Positions 37,723 through 46,224 of a stretch of DNA of 64,000 nucleotides are shown piece by piece. The translations under genes were made by a program, and so were the position numbers. The notes under the pieces are model-generated. The model was not told where the DNA came from. It searched no databases and worked only from the letters and a program-made list of their open reading frames with translations. Every line of letters begins with the position of its first letter. Position 1 is the first letter of the stretch. Location: assembly GCF_003010955.1 (NCBI RefSeq), contig NZ_PGGO01000006.1, forward strand, positions 186,001-250,000. The letters run 5' to 3'. This stretch comes from Phyllobacterium brassicacearum (GTDB lineage Bacteria; Pseudomonadota; Alphaproteobacteria; Rhizobiales; Rhizobiaceae).

Positions 37723-38754
37723 TCATGCCTTTCCAGTGGTTTCGGCGCCAGAGGCCGGTTGGGCATCGATCAATGATACAGGCGCTTCCTGCTCATGTCG
37801 TGTTTTCCAGAGTGAACTGAAAATACCGGCAGCCAGGATACCAAGCGTGATCGACAGTGACCACACTGGCGGAATCTTTGCCAGTCCCAAAGCGTCAGCG
37901 ACGAATATCTTTCCGCCGATGAAGACCAGAACCAGCGACAGCGCATATTTCAGATAGACGAAGCGATGGATCAGGCTGGCCAGGGCGAAATAGAGCGCGC
38001 GCAGGCCGAGAATGGCGAAGATGTTGGAGGTGAAGACAAGATAGGGATCGGTGGTGATTGCGAAGATCGCCGGGATCGAATCGACGGCAAAGATCACATC
38101 AGCGAGCTCCACCATCACGAGAGCGAGCAACAGGGGCGTTACCCAGGTCTGCCGCTTCATCGTCAGCGGATCGGTTTTCCGGACAATGAATCTCGAGCCA
38201 TGAAGTTCCTTCGTGACCCGGAACCGCTTGCTCATGAATTTGAAGACGGGATTGGCGGAGACATCATATTCCTCGTCCCCAGCCATCAACATGCGAATGC
38301 CGGTGATGATGAGGAACGCAGCGAAGAGGTAGAGGACCCATTCATACTCTTCGACGATAGCAGCACCTGCCGCGATCATGATGCCGCGAAGGATAACGAC
38401 GCCAAGAATGCCGTAGACGAGAACGCGGTGCTGGAATTGCTTGGGAATGGCGAAATAGCCGAAGATCATGGCGATGACGAAGATATTGTCCATCGCGAGA
38501 CTCTTCTCGACAACGAAGCCGGTGAGGTACTGCATCCCAGCCTCCTGGCCGAGTTCCCACCAGATGAAGCCGCCAAAGGCGACGCCGAGACTGATGTAGA
38601 AGGCCGAGAGCAGAAGGCTCTGGCGCATGCCTATGTCGTGATTTTTACGGTTGAGAACGCCCAGATCGAGGACGAGAAGAACGAGAACGAGGGCTAGAAA
38701 GCCAAGCCACATCCACAGGGGCTTGCCCATGGCATCAATAAACAGAAGCTCCAT
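37723..38754 (-). CDS. TerC family membrane protein (Alx-like)
   Basis: A 343-residue protein with about nine hydrophobic helices. SLAMDNIFVIAMIFGYFAIP and LADVIFAVDSIPAIFAITTDP each carry the conserved acidic residue (Asp) in a membrane helix, the mark of the TerC/Alx group, proposed metal (manganese) exporters. The start has no obvious Shine-Dalgarno, and it is preceded by a structured leader, see 38765-38872. It heads a possible terC-exoD-yaiI operon (21-base and 5-base gaps). Confidence 0.92.
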   Translation of the reverse strand: MELLFIDAMGKPLWMWLGFLALVLVLLVLDLGVLNRKNHDIGMRQSLLLSAFYISLGVAFGGFIWWELGQEAGMQYLTGFVVEKSLAMDNIFVIAMIFGYFAIPKQFQHRVLVYGILGVVILRGIMIAAGAAIVEEYEWVLYLFAAFLIITGIRMLMAGDEEYDVSANPVFKFMSKRFRVTKELHGSRFIVRKTDPLTMKRQTWVTPLLLALVMVELADVIFAVDSIPAIFAITTDPYLVFTSNIFAILGLRALYFALASLIHRFVYLKYALSLVLVFIGGKIFVADALGLAKIPPVWSLSITLGILAAGIFSSLWKTRHEQEAPVSLIDAQPASGAETTGKA

Positions 38755-38764
38755 GTTGAAAAAA

Positions 38765-38872
38765 GATCCGCCGGCATCGGTTCAAGATTACAGCTCCGAC
38801 ATCACGAGAGAGCCGGTAACTCCCGCCAGAGGGGCCCGGTGCTGCAATTCTGCCTCAGTTGGGGAGAGGCAG
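38765..38872 (-). ncRNA. Candidate structured leader before terC
   Basis: On the minus strand the leader holds a 7-bp hairpin CTGCCTC...GAGGCAG (38850-38872), then GGCGGGAGTTACCGGCTCTC, and a GCCGG (38770-38774) able to pair with CCGGC of that segment close to the start codon. TerC/Alx genes are often controlled by the manganese riboswitch yybP-ykoY, and GGGAGTTACCGG recalls its GGGGAGUA element, but I cannot confirm the fold by eye. Confidence 0.3.
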
Positions 38873-38939
38873 AGAGCAATGCAAGGGCTTGATTGGAAAT
38901 AAAAATTTGAAACGATAAGCCGGCAACAGCGCCAATGCG

Positions 38940-39821
38940 TCAGCGAGTCGGAACGGGATGCTCGCCGCGATAATCGTAGAATCCGCGGCCCGCCTTGCGT
39001 CCGAGCCAGCCGGCTTCGACATATTTGACCAAGAGCGGGCAGGGGCGGTATTTCGAATCCGCCAGACCGTCATAGAGAACCTGCATGATCGACAGGCAAG
39101 TGTCGAGACCAATGAAATCGGCAAGTTGCAGCGGTCCCATCGGATGATTGGCCCCAAGCTTCATCGCCGTGTCGATGGCCTCAACCGAGCCGACACCTTC
39201 ATAGAGCACATAAATCGCTTCGTTGATCATCGGCAGAAGGATGCGGTTGACAATGAAGGCCGGGAAATCTTCGGCGACGGTGATGGTCTTGTCGAGGCTA
39301 GAGACGAATTCGCGGGCCGTTTCGAACGTCACGTTCTCGGTGGCAATACCGCGAATGAGCTCGACCAGCTTCATCACCGGCACAGGGTTCATGAAGTGAA
39401 TGCCGATGAAACGCTCCGGCCGGTCCGTGGTCGCGGCCAGCCGCGTGATCGAGATCGACGATGTGTTTGTGGCGAGGATCGCTTCCGGATTGAGGTTGGG
39501 GCAGAGCTGGGAAAAGATCTTGCGCTTGATCGTCTCGTCTTCGGTAGCTGCCTCGATCGCAAGGTCAACGCCAGCGAGGTCTTCGATCCTGAGGGCGGGG
39601 CGAATGTGAGTCATGGCCTTCGCCCGCTGCGCATCCTCGAGTTTGCCGTGGGAAACCTGCCTGGCCATGTTGCCGTTTACGGTGGCGATGCCCTTTTCGA
39701 TCTGTTCGGCCGACTGGTCATGCATCAAGACATTGTATCCGGCGAGGGCGCATACGTGAGCGATCCCCGAGCCCATCTGCCCTGCGCCAATAATGCCTAC
39801 GGTCTTGATCGTGCCAGCCAT
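38940..39821 (-). CDS. 3-hydroxybutyryl-CoA dehydrogenase
   Basis: A 293-residue NAD(P)-dependent dehydrogenase of hydroxyacyl-CoA metabolism. It has the Rossmann motif VGIIGAGQMGSGIAHVCAL (about 8-26), IEAATED, NTSSISITRLA, the catalytic His in GIHFMNPVPVMKLVE, and the C-terminal HPMGPLQLADFIGLD. Start 39821 is preferred to the upstream extension. It lies downstream of etfB-etfA on the same strand, a usual set that links acyl-CoA oxidation with electron transfer, although a strong hairpin separates it from etfA. Confidence 0.94.
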   Translation of the reverse strand: MAGTIKTVGIIGAGQMGSGIAHVCALAGYNVLMHDQSAEQIEKGIATVNGNMARQVSHGKLEDAQRAKAMTHIRPALRIEDLAGVDLAIEAATEDETIKRKIFSQLCPNLNPEAILATNTSSISITRLAATTDRPERFIGIHFMNPVPVMKLVELIRGIATENVTFETAREFVSSLDKTITVAEDFPAFIVNRILLPMINEAIYVLYEGVGSVEAIDTAMKLGANHPMGPLQLADFIGLDTCLSIMQVLYDGLADSKYRPCPLLVKYVEAGWLGRKAGRGFYDYRGEHPVPTR

Positions 39822-39865
39822 GTTTCCATCCCGTTCATTCGCTACATATATCACACAAACTAAAT

Positions 39866-39894
39866 GGCCGGGGTAGCGTTCGTCTACCCCGGCC
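39866..39894 (-). terminator. Strong hairpin after etfA
   Basis: A perfect 11-bp stem (GGCCGGGGTAG / CTACCCCGGCC, 7-base loop) begins about 30 bases after the etfA stop. Downstream on the minus strand is only ATTTAGTTTG, so termination may be partial and allow some read-through to the hydroxybutyryl-CoA dehydrogenase gene. Confidence 0.65.
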
Positions 39895-39925
39895 AGATAA
39901 TTTCATTTCAAATCTGGAATTAGAT

Positions 39926-40855
39926 TCAAAGTGCTTTTTCAAGCTCCGGCAGGATGACGAAGAGATCGCCGACGAGGCCATAATCCGCCACCTGGAAGAT
40001 CGGTGCTTCTTCGTCCTTGTTGATCGCGACGATGACTTTCGAGTCCTTCATGCCGGCCAGATGTTGGATCGCACCGGAGATACCGACAGCGATGTAAAGA
40101 TCCGGAGCGACGACCTTGCCGGTCTGGCCAACCTGCCAGTCGTTCGGGGCGTAGCCAGCGTCCACCGCAGCACGCGAAGCACCAACGGCAGCGCCGAGCT
40201 TGTCGGCAACGGGAAGGATCACTTCCTTGAACTTCTCGTTCGAGCCGAGCGCACGGCCACCGGAGATGATAATCCGGGCCGACGTCAGTTCCGGACGATC
40301 GCCGCCGGACAGCTTGGCTTCAACAAACTTCGACAGGCCTGGATCAGCGGCTGCTGAAACATTCTCGACGGAAGCCGAACCACCTTCACCAGCGGCCGCG
40401 AAGGTTGCGGTGCGCACGGTGATCACCTTCTTGGCGTCAGTCGCCTGCACGGTCTGGATGGCGTTGCCGGCATAGATCGGGCGCTTGAACGTATCGGGCG
40501 AGATCACCTCGATGATGTCCGAGACCTGCATCACGTCGAGCAGGGCAGCAACGCGCGGCAGGATGTTCTTGCCGTTGGTGGTGGCCGCCGCAATGATCGT
40601 GTCATAATTGCCGGCGAGCGAAACGATGAGCGCAGCGCTTGCCTCGGCAAGGCGGTTTTCCAGATCCGGACTGTCGGCGAGGAGAACCTTTTTGACGCCC
40701 GCCAGCTTGGCAGCCTGCTCGGCGACGCCCTTGGCGCCCTTGCCTGCCACCAGAACATGAACGTCTGGGCCGATGGCAAGCGCTGCCGTCAGCGCCTTGG
40801 CGGTCTGGTCGGAAAGGGTCTCATTGTCATGTTCGGCAAAAAGAAGAATAGCCAT
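39926..40855 (-). CDS. etfA: Electron transfer flavoprotein subunit alpha
   Basis: With EtfB it passes electrons from acyl-CoA dehydrogenases to ETF-ubiquinone oxidoreductase. The 309-residue product has an N-terminal ETF domain ([21 protein letters not shown]) and a C-terminal FAD domain with [32 protein letters not shown], and [25 protein letters not shown] precedes the start; 23 bases separate it from etfB. Confidence 0.96.
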   Translation of the reverse strand: MAILLFAEHDNETLSDQTAKALTAALAIGPDVHVLVAGKGAKGVAEQAAKLAGVKKVLLADSPDLENRLAEASAALIVSLAGNYDTIIAAATTNGKNILPRVAALLDVMQVSDIIEVISPDTFKRPIYAGNAIQTVQATDAKKVITVRTATFAAAGEGGSASVENVSAAADPGLSKFVEAKLSGGDRPELTSARIIISGGRALGSNEKFKEVILPVADKLGAAVGASRAAVDAGYAPNDWQVGQTGKVVAPDLYIAVGISGAIQHLAGMKDSKVIVAINKDEEAPIFQVADYGLVGDLFVILPELEKAL

Positions 40856-40878
40856 GGTGAAATTCCTTATCCTTTAAA

Positions 40879-41628
40879 TCAGAGAACGCCGGCTTCGTTC
40901 TTCAGCTTGCTGACGAGTTCAGCCACATCCTTGACCTTGACGCCCGCCTTGCGTCCACCTGGCTCTTCGGTCTTGATGACCTTGAGGCGCGGCTTGGTGT
41001 CGACGCCGTAATCGGCAGCGGTCTTTTCATCCAGCGGCTTCTTCTTGGCCTTCATGATGTTCGGCAGCGAGGCATAGCGCGGCTGGTTCAAGCGCAGGTC
41101 GGTGGTGACAATCGCCGGCAGCTTGATTTCGATGGTCTGCAGGCCGCCGTCGACTTCGCGCGTAACCTTGGCAGTGTCGCCGCCGAGTTCGACCTTCGAT
41201 GCGAAGGTGCCCTGGCTCCAGCCGAGCAAGGCCGAAAGCATCTGGCCGGTCTGGTTGGCATCGTCGTCGATCGCCTGCTTGCCGAGGATGACCAGCTTTG
41301 GCTGTTCGGCGTCAACGACGCCCTTCAAAATCTTGGCAACAGCGAGCGGCTCGACGATATCGTCAACCTTGACGAGAATGCCTCGATCGGCACCCATAGC
41401 GAGCGCAGTGCGGATGGTTTCCTGCGCCTGCGCAGGTCCGATCGATACGACAACCACTTCCTCGACCTTGCCGGCTTCCTTGAGACGCAGAGCTTCCTCG
41501 ACCGCGATTTCGTCGAACGGGTTCATCGACATTTTCACGTTGGCAAGTTCAACGCCGGAGCCGTCGCCTTTTACCCTGATCTTCACGTTGTAATCGACTA
41601 CCCGCTTTACCGGTACGAGGACTTTCAT
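40879..41628 (-). CDS. etfB: Electron transfer flavoprotein subunit beta
   Basis: The 249-residue partner of EtfA, which binds [22 protein letters not shown] (start), [19 protein letters not shown], the AMP loop [17 protein letters not shown] and the recognition-loop region [21 protein letters not shown] are visible. GGGAG lies 8 bases before the start. An extended -10 promoter is found about 45 bases upstream. Confidence 0.96.
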   Translation of the reverse strand: MKVLVPVKRVVDYNVKIRVKGDGSGVELANVKMSMNPFDEIAVEEALRLKEAGKVEEVVVVSIGPAQAQETIRTALAMGADRGILVKVDDIVEPLAVAKILKGVVDAEQPKLVILGKQAIDDDANQTGQMLSALLGWSQGTFASKVELGGDTAKVTREVDGGLQTIEIKLPAIVTTDLRLNQPRYASLPNIMKAKKKPLDEKTAADYGVDTKPRLKVIKTEEPGGRKAGVKVKDVAELVSKLKNEAGVL

Positions 41629-41672
41629 GGGGGACTCCCTCTCTATGAACGAAAGGCAGATTTAACTGCCTC

Positions 41673-41681
41673 ATTATAGCA
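41673..41681 (-). promoter_or_regulatory. Predicted extended -10 promoter for etfBA
   Basis: On the minus strand TGCTATAAT (TGn plus a perfect TATAAT) lies about 45 bases before the etfB start. No good -35 box is found 16 to 18 bases upstream, which an extended -10 can tolerate. Confidence 0.5.
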
Positions 41682-41823
41682 CCCGCTTGCCGGATGCCGA
41701 CATTGAGGTGAAAAAAACGACACATGGGTGTCTGAGTTGCGCGGGACCGTAATTATGGTTGACGTAAAGGTCAATGCGCGAGTCATGTCTTATGGAAACT
41801 TCAACCGATTGAATGGCCGGAGC

Positions 41824-42585
41824 CTATCGTCCCCACTTGATGGGCCCTGTTTCCGGTGCCGCTGGTTCGGGGTGGTTGTCCACGACGACGGCGCGCGGGG
41901 AAACGATGGCGCGGTCGAACAGGGGCACATTCCGGCGCTTGAAGATGACGATGAGCAAGCTGCCGGCAATGATGCCGCCGATATGGGCCGGCCACGACAC
42001 TTGCTCGTCACCGCCCCATGCAAGCATTGCGAATTGCGTCACGACCCAAAGCACAAGCGGATAGAGCGCCGGTATACGGAAGGGAATGCGTCCGAAAGCA
42101 AGCACCCAGACCTTCACGCGCGGATGCAGCAGAAGATAGGCGGAGACGATGCCGGCAATGGCCCCTGAGGCCCCGATCAGCGGCGCGTCGGAATCGGGCA
42201 GGATCACGCCATGCAGAAACGCTCCCGCGGCGGCGCAGAGGAGATAGAAGATCAGGAATTTGATATGTCCCAGCGCATCTTCGATATTGTCGCCAAACAC
42301 CCAGAGGAACAGCATGTTGCCGCCGAGATGGAAGATGTCGGCATGCAGGAACGCGTAGGTGATGTACGTGCAGTCCGGTGGAACGAAATCGTAGTTTGCA
42401 GGCAGGACTGCCAGGTCGTGAACCACCGCAGGGATGTAGCCAAGTCCTATTGAAGCAGCTTTTGCGTAGTCGCCCGAGATGCTCATCAGGGCGAACACGA
42501 GCACGTTGATGGCGATCAGTGACAGCGTCACATATTGCAGCTTGATGTATTTGAGACTGTTGGCGTCATGCAACGGAATGAACAT
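41824..42585 (-). CDS. Rhomboid family intramembrane serine protease (copy 1)
   Basis: A 253-residue membrane protein with about six helices and the rhomboid catalytic pair: Ser140 in LIGASGAIAG and His200 in SWPAHIGGI; HLGGNMLFLWVFGDNIED (about 86-103) is also conserved. The C-terminal tail (AAPETGPIKWGR) is intact, unlike in copy 2. The substrate is unknown. It is a tandem paralogue of the gene at 42650-43393, from which it is separated by a remnant of the adenosyltransferase gene. Confidence 0.92.
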   Translation of the reverse strand: MFIPLHDANSLKYIKLQYVTLSLIAINVLVFALMSISGDYAKAASIGLGYIPAVVHDLAVLPANYDFVPPDCTYITYAFLHADIFHLGGNMLFLWVFGDNIEDALGHIKFLIFYLLCAAAGAFLHGVILPDSDAPLIGASGAIAGIVSAYLLLHPRVKVWVLAFGRIPFRIPALYPLVLWVVTQFAMLAWGGDEQVSWPAHIGGIIAGSLLIVIFKRRNVPLFDRAIVSPRAVVVDNHPEPAAPETGPIKWGR

Positions 42586-42603
42586 CGGCGCCGGTCCCCT
42601 GCC

Positions 42604-42663
42604 TCAGCGATTATGACGCGGCACCCATAACACGTCCCCGGCGCCATTGTCATTGACCACGCG
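42604..42663 (-). pseudogene. Remnant of the 3' end of the PduO adenosyltransferase gene
   Basis: Twenty codons reading RVVNDNGAGDVLWVPRHNR and a stop repeat the end of the intact gene at 43429-44010 (RVVNDNGAKDVLWVPGHNR and stop). By direct comparison 55 of 60 bases are the same. It overlaps and supplies the stop codon of rhomboid copy 2. It marks the join of an old tandem duplication. Confidence 0.9.
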
Positions 42664-43393
42664 AAGGATCCTTGCCGAGCTGATTGTCGACGACAACGGC
42701 CTTGGGTGAGGCGACCGGACGATCGAACAGAGGTATGCTGCGGCGTTTGAAAATGCCGACCAGCAATGCGCCTGCAATGATGCCGCCGATGTGCGCCGAC
42801 CAGGAGATGCGTTCGTCGCCGTGCACAAACACCAGCAAGAACTGCTCGGCAATCCAGAGGGCGAGCAGATAGACCGCGGGAAGCGGCAAGGGGATGCGGC
42901 CAAAGGCAAATACCCAGACCCATACCCGCGGGTGCAGCATGAGATACGCCGTGACGACGCCGAAAATCGCACCTGACGCGCCAATCAACGGCCCTTGTGA
43001 ATCGGCAAAGACGAGGCCGTGCAGAAAGGCACCGGCCGCTCCGCAAAGAAAATAGAAGATGAGGAATTTTCTATGTCCCATCGCGTCTTCGACATTGTCG
43101 CCAAAGACCCAGAGGAAGAGCATATTACCGCCAAGATGGTAGATATCGCCGTGCAGGAACGTGTAGGTAATGTAGGTATAGCCCTCGGGAATGTAGTCGT
43201 ATTGCGGCGGGCGCACGACCAGTTCGTGAGCGACGGCGGGAATATAGCCAAATGCAACAGATGCCGCCTGTCCACCGTAGTCAAACAGCGCCACCAGACC
43301 AAAGATTACGGCGTTCAGGACGATGAGAGACAGTGTCACGTATTGCAGCCTGACATGTTTGAGACGGTTGGCGTCGTACAATGGAATGAACAT
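42650..43393 (-). CDS. Rhomboid family intramembrane serine protease (copy 2)
   Basis: A 247-residue paralogue of the protein at 41824-42585 (same first 20 residues with few changes; roughly two thirds identical by eye). The catalytic residues are Ser140 (LIGASGAIFG) and His201 (SWSAHIGGI), so it should be active. Its C-terminus is shortened: after VVVDNQ it runs into the duplicated adenosyltransferase end, giving LGKDPSRGQ and a stop. The start and leader (AGGCAGGGGACC) are like those of copy 1. It begins 36 bases after the adenosyltransferase stop. Confidence 0.92.
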   Translation of the reverse strand: MFIPLYDANRLKHVRLQYVTLSLIVLNAVIFGLVALFDYGGQAASVAFGYIPAVAHELVVRPPQYDYIPEGYTYITYTFLHGDIYHLGGNMLFLWVFGDNVEDAMGHRKFLIFYFLCGAAGAFLHGLVFADSQGPLIGASGAIFGVVTAYLMLHPRVWVWVFAFGRIPLPLPAVYLLALWIAEQFLLVFVHGDERISWSAHIGGIIAGALLVGIFKRRSIPLFDRPVASPKAVVVDNQLGKDPSRGQ

Positions 43394-43428
43394 CGGCGCC
43401 GGTCCCCTGCCTCAGTGATTCTTCGCAT

Positions 43429-44010
43429 TTAGCGATTATGACCCGGCACCCATAACACGTCCTTCGCGCCATTGTCATTGACCACGCGGGCGGCAACAAA
43501 GAGAAAATCCGACACGCGGTTGATGTATTTCAGAGCGGCTGGGGTGACCGTCTCGTCAGGCTTCTGCGTGAGTTCGACCATATGCCGCTCGGCGCGGCGG
43601 GCAACGGTCCGTGCAAGGTGCAGCGCCGCGGATGCGGGCGAGCCGCCCGGCAGCACGAAAGAGCGCAGCGGTGCAAGATTGGCATTCAATTGGTCGATGT
43701 CAGCTTCAACGCGCAGAACCTGGGTATCGATGATCCGCAGTGGTTCGTAGGCAAGCGTCTCGCCGGTGTCGGGCGTCGACAGGTCCGCTCCAAGATCGAA
43801 GAGATCGTTCTGTATGCGCATGAGCATGGCGTCGAGCTCGGGAAAATCCTTCTCCGTGTAGAGCCGGGCCAGGCCTATGCAGGAATTCGCCTCATCCACA
43901 GTGCCGTAGGCTTCCACGCGCAAATCGTGCTTCAGCCGCCGCTCGCCACTGCCTAGCCCGGTCGTGCCGTCATCGCCGGTTCGTGTGTAGATCTTGTTCA
44001 GCTTTACCAT
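43429..44010 (-). CDS. Cob(I)alamin adenosyltransferase, PduO type
   Basis: Makes adenosylcobalamin from cob(I)alamin and ATP. The 193-residue product has the ATP-binding N-terminus YTRTGDDGTTGLGSGERR, the mid-segment RVEAYGTVDEANSCIGLAR with conserved residues for ATP and trimer contact, and the helix ARTVARRAERHMVEL. It fits with the cobST genes elsewhere in the window in a B12-making organism. Between the HIG1 gene (10-base gap) and the rhomboid pair on the same strand. Confidence 0.94.
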   Translation of the reverse strand: MVKLNKIYTRTGDDGTTGLGSGERRLKHDLRVEAYGTVDEANSCIGLARLYTEKDFPELDAMLMRIQNDLFDLGADLSTPDTGETLAYEPLRIIDTQVLRVEADIDQLNANLAPLRSFVLPGGSPASAALHLARTVARRAERHMVELTQKPDETVTPAALKYINRVSDFLFVAARVVNDNGAKDVLWVPGHNR

Positions 44011-44020
44011 TGGAGGCGCC

Positions 44021-44218
44021 CTAACCGGCCGCGCGGTGGAAATAGAGCGCGCCGACGATGAGGATGATGGCGATCAGTTGCAGGAAGATGCGCAGCTGCA
44101 TCATCTTGTTGGAGAAGTTGGCGTCGCCGCCCTTCATCATGTTGCGCAGGCCAACGAGAAGCACGATGGTCACCGCGGCAATGGCGATGACTGCCAGAAA
44201 CTTGAAGATGATATCCAT
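44021..44218 (-). CDS. Twin-transmembrane HIG1 domain protein
   Basis: A 65-residue protein with two helices (FLAVIAIAAVTIVLLVGL, about 7-24, and IFLQLIAIILIVGALYF, about 44-60) joined by RNMMKGGDANFSNKMMQLR, the HIG1 (hypoxia-induced) loop signature. Bacterial members are linked to cytochrome oxidase assembly (family knowledge). It starts the HIG1-PduO-rhomboid run. Confidence 0.9.
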   Translation of the reverse strand: MDIIFKFLAVIAIAAVTIVLLVGLRNMMKGGDANFSNKMMQLRIFLQLIAIILIVGALYFHRAAG

Positions 44219-44234
44219 GGGTATTTCCTTTCAG

Positions 44235-44313
44235 ACCAATGGTCCAATTCTGACATTCGTATCCCAATCCTGCAGGACCCTTTTACGAATGCCAGAATCA
44301 AAGGACCATTGGT
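44235..44313. repeat. Inverted repeat 1 upstream of the HIG1 gene
   Basis: A 79-base imperfect palindrome: ACCAATGGTCC with GGACCATTGGT at the ends, and TGACATTCGTA with TACGAATGCCA inside, around a 22-base centre. It lies just upstream of the HIG1 gene start and is not related in sequence to the copies A to F. Confidence 0.75.
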
Positions 44314-44328
44314 AACTATGTAATTCTA

Positions 44329-44403
44329 GTGGAACTTTGAATTTGGACATTTGAGCACATGCGTTGCTGCAAGGTGGGTCTCAAATGTCAAATTCCGTTC
44401 CAC
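44329..44403. repeat. Inverted repeat 2 next to inverted repeat 1
   Basis: A 75-base imperfect palindrome, arms GTGGAAC...GACATTTGAG and CTCAAATGTC...GTTCCAC, 15 bases after repeat 1. A further small hairpin (CAGCCGG / CCGGCTG, 44404-44432) follows and may end the SDR transcript from the other side. Confidence 0.75.
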
Positions 44404-44438
44404 CAGCCGGTCTTTCAAGTCTGTCCCGGCTGATCTTA

Positions 44439-45272
44439 TCATGATTGGCTGGCGAGCATGCGATATAGCGCACGCTTTGACAGAAATCTGCGGGCGAAAT
44501 CGGTAATTTTTGCCGGGCGCGTCACCAGATAATGGGGGCGCGGATGCGGACTTTCCAATGCGTCCCTGAGCACGGCGTACACTGCATCGGGGCCAAGCTT
44601 GAATTTCGACTTGGATCCGCCGCCTGCCAAGCGCGCGATATGCCTGCGATACGCGTCACGGTGGACGGAATTTTCAACATCGATGTACTTTTTGCTCTGC
44701 ATGAGCGCGTTTAAGGTGAAGCGCGTCGCGATCGGACCCGGCTCGATCAGCGAGACATGAATGCCGGAGCCTTCCAGTTCCATGCGCTGCACCAGCATCA
44801 GCCCTTCGACCGCGAATTTGGATGCAACATAAGCGCCACGCCATTTCATCGGCACCAGGCCAAGGATCGACGAGCAATGGACGATCCGCCCGTGACCCTG
44901 TCTGCGCATGACGGGAACGACTTGGCGTGTCAGTTCGTGCCAGCCGAAGAAATTGGCATCGAACTGTTCCCGTAGCCCGGCGAGCGGCAGGTCTTCCACG
45001 GCGCCCGGCAAGGCATGGGCCCCGTTGTTGAAGAGCGCGTCGAGCGTGCCGCCGGTTTCCTTCAGCACCGCTTCAACAAGGGCGGCGATGGAGTCCGGCT
45101 CGCGATAATCGAGATAATGGGCAGACAGGCCATCCGCCCTCAGCGCGTCGATATCCGAAGGCTGCCTTGCCGTGGCAAAGACTGTCCAGCCATCTGTCTT
45201 CAATGCCCGCGCGCAATGGGCGCCGATGCCACTGGAACATCCTGTAATCAAAATCGTTTTGGAACTGGCCAT
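44439..45272 (-). CDS. SDR family NAD(P)-dependent oxidoreductase
   Basis: A 277-residue classical short-chain dehydrogenase: cofactor motif TGCSSGIGAHCA (about 9-20), NNGAHALPG (NNG motif), catalytic Ser in HCSSILGLVPMKW and YVASK (Tyr-x-x-x-Lys). The substrate is unknown. Start 45272 (MASSKTILITG) is chosen; 22 upstream codons are not typical. Stands alone, with tail-side hairpin and inverted repeats. Confidence 0.92.
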   Translation of the reverse strand: MASSKTILITGCSSGIGAHCARALKTDGWTVFATARQPSDIDALRADGLSAHYLDYREPDSIAALVEAVLKETGGTLDALFNNGAHALPGAVEDLPLAGLREQFDANFFGWHELTRQVVPVMRRQGHGRIVHCSSILGLVPMKWRGAYVASKFAVEGLMLVQRMELEGSGIHVSLIEPGPIATRFTLNALMQSKKYIDVENSVHRDAYRRHIARLAGGGSKSKFKLGPDAVYAVLRDALESPHPRPHYLVTRPAKITDFARRFLSKRALYRMLASQS

Positions 45273-45369
45273 CTTACCGAGTGTTTCATATCGATCGATT
45301 GAATAAAAAGACTTCACATATTCGCCAACGCCTTGCAATCTCGCGGATCAAGGGGGCAAAACATCTTTG

Positions 45370-46224
45370 ATGCGTAAACTATATGGTTTTCTCCGGCGTG
45401 TTGCCGTCGATGCGCTGGGGCATTTCCTGACCGATGATGGTTGGGCGCTGGCCAGCCACGTCGCGCTGTCCGGGATGATGGCGCTATTTCCATTCCTCAT
45501 CTTTGCTACGGCGCTTGCCAGTTTTCTCGGCGCCAGCGCGTTCACCGACACCGCCGTGCACGTGATCTTCGATACCTGGCCGGAGGTGATCGCAACGCCC
45601 ATTGCCCATGAAGTGCGCAATGTTCTCAATGTCCAGCGCGGCGGACTCTTGACGATCAGCGTGATCGCAGCCGCCTATTTTGCCTCCAACGGCATCGAGG
45701 CATTGCGCGTTGCGCTCAACCGGGCCTACCGGGTCATCGATACACGTTCGATCATCTATTGCCGCCTGCAGAGCCTTGGCTACGTCGTTGTCGCAACCAT
45801 TGGCATCATGGCTATCAGCTTTCTGCTGGTGCTGGCGCCATTGGCAGTGCGCATTGCCGAAAGATGGATACCCGAAATTACGCTGGTCTCGGGCACGATC
45901 GGCTTCTGGCGCTATTGCATTGCGACAGCAGTGCTCATCATCGGCCTCCTGGTGGTGCATCTATGGCTGCCCGCCGGCCGCAGGCGCTTCGTCGACATCC
46001 TGCCCGGCATCGTGCTTACGCTGATCGCGTGGACCGCAGGCGCGGCAATCTTTGCCAGTTATCTCGAAACCTTCGCGTCCTATGTCTCGACCTATGCGGG
46101 ACTTGCCTCGATCATGGCAGCGATCGTCTTTCTGTATATCATCGCGGCGATCTTCATCATCGGCGCTGAAATCAATGCGGCGATCATCCGTTACCGCGAA
46201 GGCAAGGCAGCGGAGCGCCTCTGA
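45370..46224 (+). CDS. YihY/BrkB family inner-membrane protein
   Basis: A 284-residue protein with six helices. HFLTDDGWALASHVALSGMMALFPFLIF, given only as a landmark at about 18-45 (contains ALSGMMALFPF), FASNGIEALRVALNRAYRV and SYVSTYAGLASIMAAIVFLY are typical BrkB segments. Older annotation as ribonuclease BN is wrong for this family; the function is unknown. ATG 45370 is used in place of the TTG one codon upstream. Its last 34 bases overlap the convergent EamA gene. Confidence 0.9.
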   Translation: MRKLYGFLRRVAVDALGHFLTDDGWALASHVALSGMMALFPFLIFATALASFLGASAFTDTAVHVIFDTWPEVIATPIAHEVRNVLNVQRGGLLTISVIAAAYFASNGIEALRVALNRAYRVIDTRSIIYCRLQSLGYVVVATIGIMAISFLLVLAPLAVRIAERWIPEITLVSGTIGFWRYCIATAVLIIGLLVVHLWLPAGRRRFVDILPGIVLTLIAWTAGAAIFASYLETFASYVSTYAGLASIMAAIVFLYIIAAIFIIGAEINAAIIRYREGKAAERL

